A stretch of 64,000 nucleotides of DNA from Burkholderiales bacterium (GTDB lineage Bacteria > Pseudomonadota > Gammaproteobacteria > Burkholderiales > SG8-39), in the NCBI GenBank assembly GCA_020848075.1, contig JADLAV010000013.1:29050-93049 (forward strand). Reading direction: 5' to 3'. The notes beneath the pieces were generated by a model. The model was not told where the DNA came from and did not search any database. It saw nothing but the letters and a program-made list of their open reading frames with translations. A program made the translations under genes and the position numbers. Every line of letters begins with the position of its first letter. The first letter of the stretch is position 1. Below, in pieces: positions 55,022 to 62,817 of this stretch.

Positions 55022-56698
55022 ATGACCCGGTTCCGACGCTTCGCTGGCTTGTCCGGCCGCCGGCTCGTGCTCGCGGGTCTCGCGCTCCTCGTCTTCGGAC
55101 TACTGTGGTTCGGCAACCTCGAGTACCGGGACCTCGTCGATCCCGACGAGGGCCGCTACGCGGAGATCCCGCGCGAGATGGCCGCTTCCGGCGACTGGGT
55201 GACCCCGCGCCTGAACGACCTCAAGTACTTCGAGAAGCCGCCGCTCCAGTATTGGGCGACGGCGGCGTTCTATCGGGTCTTCGGCGTCGACGAATGGGTG
55301 GGCCGGCTGTGGCCTGCGCTCACGGGGCTCGCCGGAATCGCGCTCCTGTTCGCCGCGGGCGCAAGGCTCTACAGCCGGCGCGTCGGGGTGCTCGCCGCGC
55401 TGGTGGTGACCGGCATGGTGGCGTACGTGCTGTACGCGCACGCACTCACGCTGGACATGGGGCTGACGCTCTTCCAGTGTGCCGCGGTGCTCGGCTTCGC
55501 GGTCGCGCAGCGGGACAGCGCGACCGCGAGGGAGCGGCAGGCCTGGATGCTCGGTGCGTGGGCGGCCGTCGCGGCCGCGGTGCTGAGCAAGGGGCTCGTC
55601 GGCATTCTCCTCCCCGCCGTGACGGTCGGCCTGTACGTGCTCGTGCATCGCGACTTCGCGTTGCTCCGGCGCCTGGAGGCAGGCAAGGGCATCGTGCTCT
55701 TCGTCGTCCTTGCCGCGCCATGGTTCGTCGTGGTCTCGACGCGCAACCCGGAGTTCGCGCGCTTCTTCTTCTGGCACGAGCACTTCGAGCGGTTCCTGCT
55801 CCCGGAGCACCATCGGCCCGGCGCCTGGTGGTATTTCCTGCCGGTGCTGGCAATGGGCGCCACGCCCTGGCTCGGCGTCCTGGCGTGGAGCGCACCGCGC
55901 TGGTGGGGGAGCGAGCCCGGCGCGCGCTTCCGCGCGACGCGCTTTCTCGCGCTCTGGTGCGCGGTCGTGCTCGTCTTCTTCAGCGCCTCGAGCTCCAAGC
56001 TGGCGCCGTACGTGCTGCCCGTGTTTCCGGTGCTCGCCCTGCTCGTCGCCAGCAAGATCGACGAGTTCGCGCCGCGCACGCTGGCCCTGTTGCTCGCGGT
56101 CTTCGCCGTCCCGATCGTGCTGGGTGCGTGGCTCGTCCCTCCGCGGGCCGTGCACCGCATCCACCTGGAGGGCGTGCCGCTCTACGCCCAGCACTTCCTG
56201 CCGTGGATCGTGGCCGCGGGGGGGATACTGGGTGCGGGGCTGCTTGCCGCCGGAGCGATTGCCTGGCGCGGCTGGCGGGGCGCCGCCGTTGCCACCGCTT
56301 CGTTCGCGAGCCTCGTCGCGGTCACGCTCGCCATGACCGGCCATCAGACCATGTCGCCGGTATATTCCACCGAACAGAGCTTCGAGCGCATGCGTCACAT
56401 GTACGGCGAAGTGCCGCGGAACGTGCCGTTCTTCAGCGTGGGCATGTACGACCAGGGCATGCCGTTCGAGCTCGGCCGCCCGCTCGTCCTCGTCGCGTAT
56501 CGCGACGAATTCGCGCTCGGCTTGGATGCCGAGCCGCAGAAAGCGCTACCCACGCTCGACGATTTTCGCGCCGCCTGGCGAAGCCTCGACGCCGCCTACG
56601 CCGTCATGCGGCCCGCGACCTACGAGATGCTGCGGGACGAGGGCCTGCCGATGACGCTGCTCGTCATCGACCCCCGCCGCGCGATCGTGCGGCGCTAA
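55022..56698 (+). CDS. GT39/ArnT-like membrane glycosyltransferase
   Basis: 558 residues with about 12 hydrophobic helices. The first periplasmic loop reads YRDLVDPDEGRYAEIPREMAASG, the DE motif typical of ArnT/PMT (GT-C fold), followed by YFEKPPLQYWATAAFYRVFG, and SSSKLAPYVLPVFPVLALL is the second family motif. Such enzymes move a sugar from a polyprenyl phosphate to lipid A or another envelope target. No arnBCADEF genes are nearby, so lipid A modification with aminoarabinose is not implied. The ATG at 55022 was preferred over 54911 because the latter would start at the promoter. Confidence 0.85.
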   Translation: MTRFRRFAGLSGRRLVLAGLALLVFGLLWFGNLEYRDLVDPDEGRYAEIPREMAASGDWVTPRLNDLKYFEKPPLQYWATAAFYRVFGVDEWVGRLWPALTGLAGIALLFAAGARLYSRRVGVLAALVVTGMVAYVLYAHALTLDMGLTLFQCAAVLGFAVAQRDSATARERQAWMLGAWAAVAAAVLSKGLVGILLPAVTVGLYVLVHRDFALLRRLEAGKGIVLFVVLAAPWFVVVSTRNPEFARFFFWHEHFERFLLPEHHRPGAWWYFLPVLAMGATPWLGVLAWSAPRWWGSEPGARFRATRFLALWCAVVLVFFSASSSKLAPYVLPVFPVLALLVASKIDEFAPRTLALLLAVFAVPIVLGAWLVPPRAVHRIHLEGVPLYAQHFLPWIVAAGGILGAGLLAAGAIAWRGWRGAAVATASFASLVAVTLAMTGHQTMSPVYSTEQSFERMRHMYGEVPRNVPFFSVGMYDQGMPFELGRPLVLVAYRDEFALGLDAEPQKALPTLDDFRAAWRSLDAAYAVMRPATYEMLRDEGLPMTLLVIDPRRAIVRR

Positions 56699-57852
56699 GG
56701 CGCGCGCGCGCGGCGCATCGCGCCGGCAACGATGCGGTATTCGAAGAGCCGGCACTCGAGCGGACCGTTGAAGAGCGGCGTGCGCTTCGTGGCCTTCAGG
56801 CCGATCAGCTTCGCCAACCGCAGATCCGCGCTCAGGATGTAGCAGCGCCAGCCGGCGAAGCGCGCCTTCAGCGCGTCGCCGAGCTTCGGGTAGAAGGCGG
56901 CGAGCGCCGCTTCCTCGCTGAGCCGCACGCCGTAAGGCGGATTCGTGACGAGCACGCCGGCGGGGGCGGGCGCGGCCACCTCCAGCACGTCCGCGCGCCG
57001 CAGACGTACCGCCTCGGAGAGACCGGCCTGCGCGAGCGCACGCTGCGCTCGTGCGAGCGCGGCCGGGTCGCGGTCCGCCCCGTACACCGCGAGCGGCCGC
57101 GGCGCGAGCTCGCCCGCGCGCGCGACGTCCCGCACGCGATGCCACAGGGCGGAATCGAAGTTGCGCAGCCGCTCGAACGCGAAACTCCGGCGGCTTCCAG
57201 GCGCGATGCCGAGCGCGATCGCAGCGGCCTCGGCGAGGAACGTGCCGCCCCCGCACATCGGATCGAAGAACGGCTCGGCGGGCGTCCAGCCGGTGAGAGC
57301 GATGATCCCGGCCGCGAGGTTCTCGCGGATCGGCGCGCCCTCCGGTTCGATTCGCGCGCTGCGCTTCCACAACGGCTCGCCGGAGGTGTCGAGACACAGC
57401 GTGACCGAGCGCTCGTCGAGAAAGCCGTTGATGCGAACGCCCGGTGAGCGCGTGTCGACGTCCGGCCGGCGGCCGACATCGGCCCGGAAGCGGTCGCACA
57501 CCGCATCCTTGATGCGCAGCGTGACGAACTCCAGGCTTCTCACGGGGCTGCGCGTCGCGGCGACGTCCACGCGGATCGAGCGGTCCACCTCGAACCAGTC
57601 CGCCCAGCGGACCGCGCGCGCCGCCTCATAGATGTCCTGCTCGTTGGCATAGGGGGCATGGGCGATGCGCAAGAGCACGCGCGAAGCGATGCGGCTCGCG
57701 AGGTTCGCCCGGTAGCACACGCCGAGGTCGCCCTCGAACTGCACGCCGCCGCCGACCGCGATCGGCTTGGCCGCGCCGCAGGCCGCGAGCTCCCGCGAAA
57801 GCGCCTGCTCGAGCCCGCGCGGGCAGGTGGCGAAGAGGCCGAGCGTGCTCAC
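56695..57852 (-). CDS. rlmL: 23S rRNA guanine-N2 methyltransferase RlmL-type (THUMP domain)
   Basis: 385 residues. The N-terminal THUMP domain (about 1-165) begins LGLFATCPRGLEQALSREL. The Rossmann methyltransferase has FFDPMCGGGTFLAEAAAIAL (motif I region) and VTNPPYGVRL (catalytic NPPY). It covers only the RlmL half of the E. coli RlmKL fusion, as usual in betaproteobacteria. The start is GTG at 57852 with GGAGG 7 nt upstream. It is convergent with the glycosyltransferase gene and overlaps its stop. Confidence 0.88.
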   Translation of the reverse strand: MSTLGLFATCPRGLEQALSRELAACGAAKPIAVGGGVQFEGDLGVCYRANLASRIASRVLLRIAHAPYANEQDIYEAARAVRWADWFEVDRSIRVDVAATRSPVRSLEFVTLRIKDAVCDRFRADVGRRPDVDTRSPGVRINGFLDERSVTLCLDTSGEPLWKRSARIEPEGAPIRENLAAGIIALTGWTPAEPFFDPMCGGGTFLAEAAAIALGIAPGSRRSFAFERLRNFDSALWHRVRDVARAGELAPRPLAVYGADRDPAALARAQRALAQAGLSEAVRLRRADVLEVAAPAPAGVLVTNPPYGVRLSEEAALAAFYPKLGDALKARFAGWRCYILSADLRLAKLIGLKATKRTPLFNGPLECRLFEYRIVAGAMRRARAP

Positions 57853-57874
57853 GCGCGCCGCCTCCGGCCGCGCG

Positions 57875-58000
57875 TCACCGCTTGGCTTTCTCGGCGACCA
57901 GGCGCGCGAGCGACTTGGCCTCGGTGTGCAGCCACTCCACGAGGTCGCCGCAGCGGGCCGGGGAAACGGCTGCTCGGATCTTCCATATGCTGGAATAAAT
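57875..58000 (-). pseudogene. Possible remnant of a short gene upstream of rlmL
   Basis: An open frame of 41 codons ends in CGDLVEWLHTEAKSLARLVA-EKAKR. The helix looks protein-like (amphipathic, regular spacing of Leu/Val), but there is no ATG or GTG start before the middle and a TGA sits right upstream. It may be a decayed gene tail or chance. I cannot name it. Confidence 0.2.
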
Positions 58001-58126
58001 TCAATCGCCGCCCGGTTGTCGGCGGCGCTGCCTGCGCTTAATCTACCTTGATCGCAGTCGGGCCGGCAACGGCCGGACAATTCCGTATTGCGGACAGCGC
58101 CTGATCCCGTTCCCGGAACCCGTGCC

Positions 58127-58726
58127 ATGAAGCGCTTGATCGTCGGCATCACCGGCGCAACCGGCGCCATCTTCGGGATCCGGTTGCTTCACGCCCTCAA
58201 GGCCGCCGCCGTCGAATCGCATCTGGTCGTCAGCAAGTGGGCGCAGCAGACGATCGAGCACGAGACCGGCTACACGATCAAGGCGGTGCGCGAGCTCGCA
58301 GCCGTGTTCCACGAGCAGGGCAACATGGGGGCGTCGATCTCGTCGGGCTCGTTTCTCACCGAGGGCATGGTGGTCGCTCCGTGCTCGGTGCGCACGGCTG
58401 CGGCGATCGCGCACGGCGCAGGCGACCACCTGGTGCATCGCGCCGCGGACGTGATCCTCAAGGAGCGGCGCAAGCTCGTCCTCCTCGTGCGCGAGACGCC
58501 GCTCTCCGAGGTGCACCTCGAGAACATGCTCAGGCTCGCGCGCATGGGCGTCACCGTGATGCCGCCGATGCCCGCCTTCTACAACCATCCGCAGTCGCTC
58601 GACGACATGATCGATCACATCGTCGCGCGGGTGCTCGATCAGTTCGGCATCGAGGCAAGTTTCGCCAAGCGCTGGGACGGCGACATGCGCCGCGGGCGCA
58701 TCGCGCACCCCGACCCCAAGCAATGA
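58127..58726 (+). CDS. ubiX: UbiX-type flavin prenyltransferase
   Basis: 199 residues. KRLIVGITGATGAIFGIRLLHAL is the FMN-binding start, followed by HLVVSKWAQQTI, SSGSFLTEGMVVAPCSVRTAAAIAHG, LVLLVRETPLSEVHLENML and MPPMPAFYNHPQ. UbiX makes prenylated FMN, the cofactor of UbiD decarboxylases. It is 25 nt upstream of a ubiD-family gene, so it probably serves that enzyme. The start at 58127 was chosen over 58088 because the flavodoxin-like strand starts there. Confidence 0.93.
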   Translation: MKRLIVGITGATGAIFGIRLLHALKAAAVESHLVVSKWAQQTIEHETGYTIKAVRELAAVFHEQGNMGASISSGSFLTEGMVVAPCSVRTAAAIAHGAGDHLVHRAADVILKERRKLVLLVRETPLSEVHLENMLRLARMGVTVMPPMPAFYNHPQSLDDMIDHIVARVLDQFGIEASFAKRWDGDMRRGRIAHPDPKQ

Positions 58727-58751
58727 CACTCAACGCAGAGGAGATCAGATT

Positions 58752-60329
58752 GTGAGCAGCGTCATGAAACCCGCCGCCGGCGCCCAGGCCAGGGACGTCA
58801 CGAGCCTGCGCTCGGCCATCGACTGGCTGCGCGCCGAAGGGCTGCTGCTGGAGACCGACAAGGAGGTCAACCCGGATCTCGAGATCACCGGGCTGCAGAA
58901 GCACTTCGACGGCTCGTACCCGATGCTCTTCAACCGCGTGAAGGGCAAGCCGCACGCGCGTGCCATCACCAATCTCTTCGCGGACATCCGGATCGTCGAG
59001 CGCATGTTCGGCTGGGCCGATGCGACCGAGCGCACGAAGAGGCTCGCCCACGCGCTCACGCACCCGCTGAAGCCGGTGACGATCGACCAGAAGAGCGCGC
59101 CCTGCCAGGAGCACGTCATCACCGACGACCTCGATGTGAACAAGTGGATCACGGCGATCCGGCACACCGCGCTCGAGCCCGAGCTCACCATAGGCTCGGG
59201 CATCCGCTGCATCGTCGGCGACTATTTCGACGGCGGGTCGGACCTCGGCTACAACCGCATGAACTTCCGCTGGGGCAACGTCGGCACGTTCCAGATCTCG
59301 CCCGGCTCGCACATGTGGCAGGTGATCACCAAGCACTACCACGACGACAAACCGATCCCGATCACGATGTGCTTCGGGGTGCCGCCCGCGTGCACGCTGC
59401 TCGCCGGCGCCGGCTTCGACTACGTGATCCTGCCCAAGGGCTGCGACGAGATCGGCATCGCGGGCGCGGTGCAGGGGAGCCCGGTGCGGCTCGTCAAGGC
59501 GCGCACGGTCGATGCCTACGCGCTCGCCGACGCCGAATACGTGCTCGAGGGCTACATCCATCCGCGCGACAAGCGCTACGAGACCGGCGAGGCGGAAAAG
59601 GCCGGAGTGCAGGGCAAGACCTTCTTCCATCCGGAGTGGGCGGGGTACATGGGCAAGGCGTACAAGGCGCCGACCTTCCACGTCACGGCCATCACAATGC
59701 GCAAGCCCGAGTCGAAGCCCATTATCTTCCCGCTCGGCGTGCACACGTTCGACGACTCGAACATCGACACGACGGTGCGGGAGGCGGCGATCTACGAGCT
59801 CTGCGAGCGCCTGCAGCCGGGCATCATCCAGGACGTGCACATCCCCTACTGCATGACCGACTGGGGCGGCTGCGTCATCCAGGTGCGCAAGCGCAACCAG
59901 ATCGAGGAGGGGTGGCAGCGGAACTTCCTCTCGGCGATCCTCTCGTGCTCGCAGGGGATGCGGCTTGCCATCGCGGTGAGCCCGGACGTCGACATCTATT
60001 CGATGGACGACATCATGTGGTGCCTCACCACGCGCGTGAATCCGAAGACCGACATCCTGAACCCGCTGCCCGGGGGGCGCGGGCAGACGTTCATGCCGGC
60101 CGAGCGCATGACCGCGGGCGAGAAGGCGTGGACGGCATCCAACACCCAGTTCGAGGGCGGCATGGGCATCGACGCGACGGTGCCGTTCGGCTACGAGCAG
60201 GACTTCCACCGCCCGGTCTATCCGGTCGACAGGGTGAAGCCCGAGCAGTTCTTCTCGCAGGCGGACATTGCAAGAGCGCGCGCGCGCATGGAAGGCTGGG
60301 TGCTCTCGCTCGCGCGGACCGGGCGGTGA
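58752..60329 (+). CDS. UbiD-family prenyl-FMN-dependent decarboxylase
   Basis: 525 residues. UbiD motifs: LRSAIDWLRAEGLLLE at the start, GYNRMNFRW (167-174) near the cofactor, PIPITMCFGVPPACTLLAG, GSPVRLVKARTVDAYALADA, and AEYVLEG (261-267) with the conserved acidic pair, then GIIQDVHIP and WCLTTRVNPKTDI. It is not the ubiquinone-type UbiD; the sequence looks closer to the aromatic acid and phthaloyl-CoA branches. The GTG start follows GAGGAG by 9 nt. Genes for its cofactor (ubiX) and for CoA activation (fused CoA-transferase) flank it, which suggests that the substrate is a CoA ester. Confidence 0.88.
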   Translation: MSSVMKPAAGAQARDVTSLRSAIDWLRAEGLLLETDKEVNPDLEITGLQKHFDGSYPMLFNRVKGKPHARAITNLFADIRIVERMFGWADATERTKRLAHALTHPLKPVTIDQKSAPCQEHVITDDLDVNKWITAIRHTALEPELTIGSGIRCIVGDYFDGGSDLGYNRMNFRWGNVGTFQISPGSHMWQVITKHYHDDKPIPITMCFGVPPACTLLAGAGFDYVILPKGCDEIGIAGAVQGSPVRLVKARTVDAYALADAEYVLEGYIHPRDKRYETGEAEKAGVQGKTFFHPEWAGYMGKAYKAPTFHVTAITMRKPESKPIIFPLGVHTFDDSNIDTTVREAAIYELCERLQPGIIQDVHIPYCMTDWGGCVIQVRKRNQIEEGWQRNFLSAILSCSQGMRLAIAVSPDVDIYSMDDIMWCLTTRVNPKTDILNPLPGGRGQTFMPAERMTAGEKAWTASNTQFEGGMGIDATVPFGYEQDFHRPVYPVDRVKPEQFFSQADIARARARMEGWVLSLARTGR

Positions 60330-60354
60330 GCGCTTGGCCCCCTTTCCCGCGCTC

Positions 60355-60370
60355 TCTCCCTTCCGGGAGA
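60355..60370. repeat. Small TCTCCC-TTCC-GGGAGA hairpin in a C/G-rich patch
   Basis: Lies in the 94-nt gap between the decarboxylase and CoA-transferase genes, within CCC-TTT-CCC / GGAGGGG-TGAGGG sequence like common dispersed repeats. There is no T-run, so it is not an obvious terminator and co-transcription is still possible. Confidence 0.4.
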
Positions 60371-60423
60371 CCGGAGGGGTGAGGGCGGCGCGCGCGCTGG
60401 CTAGATAAATCGCCCGCATCGCA

Positions 60424-62817
60424 ATGCTTGGCGGCTGCGCGGTCCTCGACTGCACCGACCGGCTAGGCTGGCTGGCCGGGCGGCTCCTCGCCGATCTCGG
60501 CGCGGCGGTCACCAAGATCGAGCCGCCGGACGCCGACACGGCGGGCGCCGAGTGGCGTGCGCTCAACGTGAACAAGCGCCTCGTGCGGCTCGACCCGGGC
60601 GATGCCGCGGGTTGCGACGGCCTCGCGGCGGGAGCCGACATCCTGCTCGCGACGCCGGCCCCCGCTGACGCCGAGCGCTTCGCCTACGCGCGCCTTGCGC
60701 GGCTCAATCCGCGCCTCGTCGTCGTTGCCATCACACCGTTCGGGCTCGCCGGGCCGAAGGCCGGCTGGCGCGCGACCGACATCGAGATCATGGCCGCCGG
60801 CGGAGCAATGTCGCTCGCCGGCGAGCCCGGCGGGACGCCGCTTCGCGTCAGCGCGCCGCAAGCGTATGCGTGGACTGGGGCGCAGGCCGCGATCGGCGCG
60901 CTCGTGGCGCTGCACCACCGTGCGGCGAACGGACGCGGACAGCTCGTCGACGTCTCGGCGCAGGCCGCGGTGATCACTGCGCTCTCGCACGCGCCCGCGT
61001 TCGTCACCGTTTCCGGCATCACCCCGACGCGGGCCGGCGCCTACATGACCGGGCGATCGGTGACCGGCGCGCGCTTTCGCGTGTTCTGGCCGTGCCGAGA
61101 CGGGTATCTCAACTTCATCCTCTACGGTGGGGTCGCCGGCCGCCGCACCAACGAGCAACTCGTCGCGTGGATGCGCGAAGCCGGGGGCGAGCTCGGCCCG
61201 CTCGCGGCGATCGACTGGCGCAAGTGGGACCCGACCGGCGTGACGCAGGCCGAGGTGGACGCGATCGAGGCGCCGATGGCGCGCTTCTTCGCCGGCCTGA
61301 CCAAGCGCGAGTTCCTCGAGGAGGCGCACCGGCGCGAGATGCTCGGCTATCCGGTGGCGACGGTGGCGGACATCGCGACCGATCCGCAGCTCGCTGCGCG
61401 CGGCTTCTGGCAAGACGTGCCCGGTCCGGACGGCGGCGTGGAGCGCCAATGTGGCAGCTTCGCGATCGTCGACGGCTTGCGCCCGGCGCTCACGCCGCAG
61501 GCCACCGCGCTGGAGGAAGCCGATCGAGCGGCGGGTCCGGGGATGAGCCCGCCCGGCCGCCCCAAAGAGCGATCCCTCGCACAAGAGGGCAGCGCTGGTC
61601 CAGCGCGCTCGCGGGCGCTCGCCGACGTCAGGATCGTCGAATTCGGCGGCTACGCGGCCGGCCCGCACATCGGCAAGATCCTCGCGAACTTCGGCGCCAC
61701 CGTCGTGCACGTCGAGTCGAAGGCGCGACCCGACGGGTTCCGGCTGCAGTACCCGCCGTTCCAGGACGGCAAGCCGGGCATCGACGCAAGCGGCTGCTTC
61801 GCTCATTTCAACGACTCGAAGTTCGGCGTCACGGTCGACCTCAAGAGCCCGGCGGGCATCGCGGCCGCACGGCGCCTCACCGACTGGTGCGACGTCGTCA
61901 TCGAGAACATGCGGCCCGGCGTCATGGACCGGATCGGGCTCGGCTACGCCGCCCTTGCCGAGACCAATCCCGGCCTCGTCATGCTCTCGACCTGCAACAT
62001 GGGCCAGACGGGACCGCGCGCGGACACGCCGGGCTTCGGCTCGCAGCTAACTGCGCTCGCCGGCATGTGCCACCTGACCGGCATTCCGGACGGGCCGCCG
62101 ATGCTGCTGTACGGGCCGTACATCGACTACATCGCATCCACGCTCGGCGCCTCGGCGGTGCTCGCGGCGCTCGAGCGCCGGCGGCGCACTGGGCGGGGCG
62201 CCTGCATCGACGTCTCGCAGTACGAGTGCGGCCTGATGTTCCTCGCCGGACCGCTGCTCGAGTACCACCGCTCGGGCAGGATTGCCGAGCGGGCCGGCAA
62301 TACCGATCCGGAGGCGGCGCCGCACGGCGCGTATCCTGCGTGCGACGGCGGCTGGCTCGCGCTCTCCTGCTGGTCGGACGCCGAGTTCGCGTCGCTCGCC
62401 GGTGCACTCGGCCGCCCGGCGCTCGCGGCAGATGCGCGCTACGCCACGCGGGCCGCACGGCAGGCGAACGCGGCTGCGCTCGATGCAGAGATCGCCGAGT
62501 GGACGCGTGTGCAGGACGCCAGTGCGGCTGCCAAGCGATTGCAGGCGGCTGGCGTCCACGCCCATCCGGTCAGCACGATCGCCGATCTCTTCACCGATCC
62601 GCAGCTCGTGCAACGCAACCTCTGGCGCGCCCGCCCGCATGCGGTGTTCGGCGAGCAGGTGTGCGGCTTCCCGGCATTCGACCTGTCGGAGACGCCAGGC
62701 GAGATCACGCGCGCCGCGCCGCGCCTCGGCGAGCACACCGAGCACGTATTCCGCGAGTTCCTCGGCATGAGCGCAGATGAGTACCGCGTCCGCGCAGTGG
62801 CCGGCGCGTTCGACTGA
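60424..62817 (+). CDS. Fused class III (CaiB/BaiF) CoA-transferase, two domains
   Basis: 797 residues, two CaiB/BaiF domains joined by a Pro/Arg-rich linker (about 368-400). N-half (1-365): CAVLDCTDRLGWLAGRLLADL, ITPFGLAGP, AGEPGGTPLRVSAPQAYAW. The catalytic Asp of the family falls on Tyr148, so this half looks inactive. C-half (400-797): DVRIVEFGGYAAGPHIGKIL, NDSKFGVTVDLKSP, ENMRPGVMDRIGLGY, STCNMGQTGP and the catalytic Asp568 in YGPYIDYIA. Class III enzymes move CoA between acids through an aspartyl-CoA intermediate. The pairing with a UbiD decarboxylase recalls the two-subunit succinyl-CoA:phthalate transferase of anaerobic phthalate degraders. An IS element begins right after the stop. 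Confidence 0.88.
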   Translation: MLGGCAVLDCTDRLGWLAGRLLADLGAAVTKIEPPDADTAGAEWRALNVNKRLVRLDPGDAAGCDGLAAGADILLATPAPADAERFAYARLARLNPRLVVVAITPFGLAGPKAGWRATDIEIMAAGGAMSLAGEPGGTPLRVSAPQAYAWTGAQAAIGALVALHHRAANGRGQLVDVSAQAAVITALSHAPAFVTVSGITPTRAGAYMTGRSVTGARFRVFWPCRDGYLNFILYGGVAGRRTNEQLVAWMREAGGELGPLAAIDWRKWDPTGVTQAEVDAIEAPMARFFAGLTKREFLEEAHRREMLGYPVATVADIATDPQLAARGFWQDVPGPDGGVERQCGSFAIVDGLRPALTPQATALEEADRAAGPGMSPPGRPKERSLAQEGSAGPARSRALADVRIVEFGGYAAGPHIGKILANFGATVVHVESKARPDGFRLQYPPFQDGKPGIDASGCFAHFNDSKFGVTVDLKSPAGIAAARRLTDWCDVVIENMRPGVMDRIGLGYAALAETNPGLVMLSTCNMGQTGPRADTPGFGSQLTALAGMCHLTGIPDGPPMLLYGPYIDYIASTLGASAVLAALERRRRTGRGACIDVSQYECGLMFLAGPLLEYHRSGRIAERAGNTDPEAAPHGAYPACDGGWLALSCWSDAEFASLAGALGRPALAADARYATRAARQANAAALDAEIAEWTRVQDASAAAKRLQAAGVHAHPVSTIADLFTDPQLVQRNLWRARPHAVFGEQVCGFPAFDLSETPGEITRAAPRLGEHTEHVFREFLGMSADEYRVRAVAGAFD

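Noticed and set aside
55022..56698. Glycosyltransferase as ArnT proper (polymyxin resistance)
   Set aside because: No arn operon genes are close, and GT39 proteins with the same motifs have many targets; only the family can be claimed.
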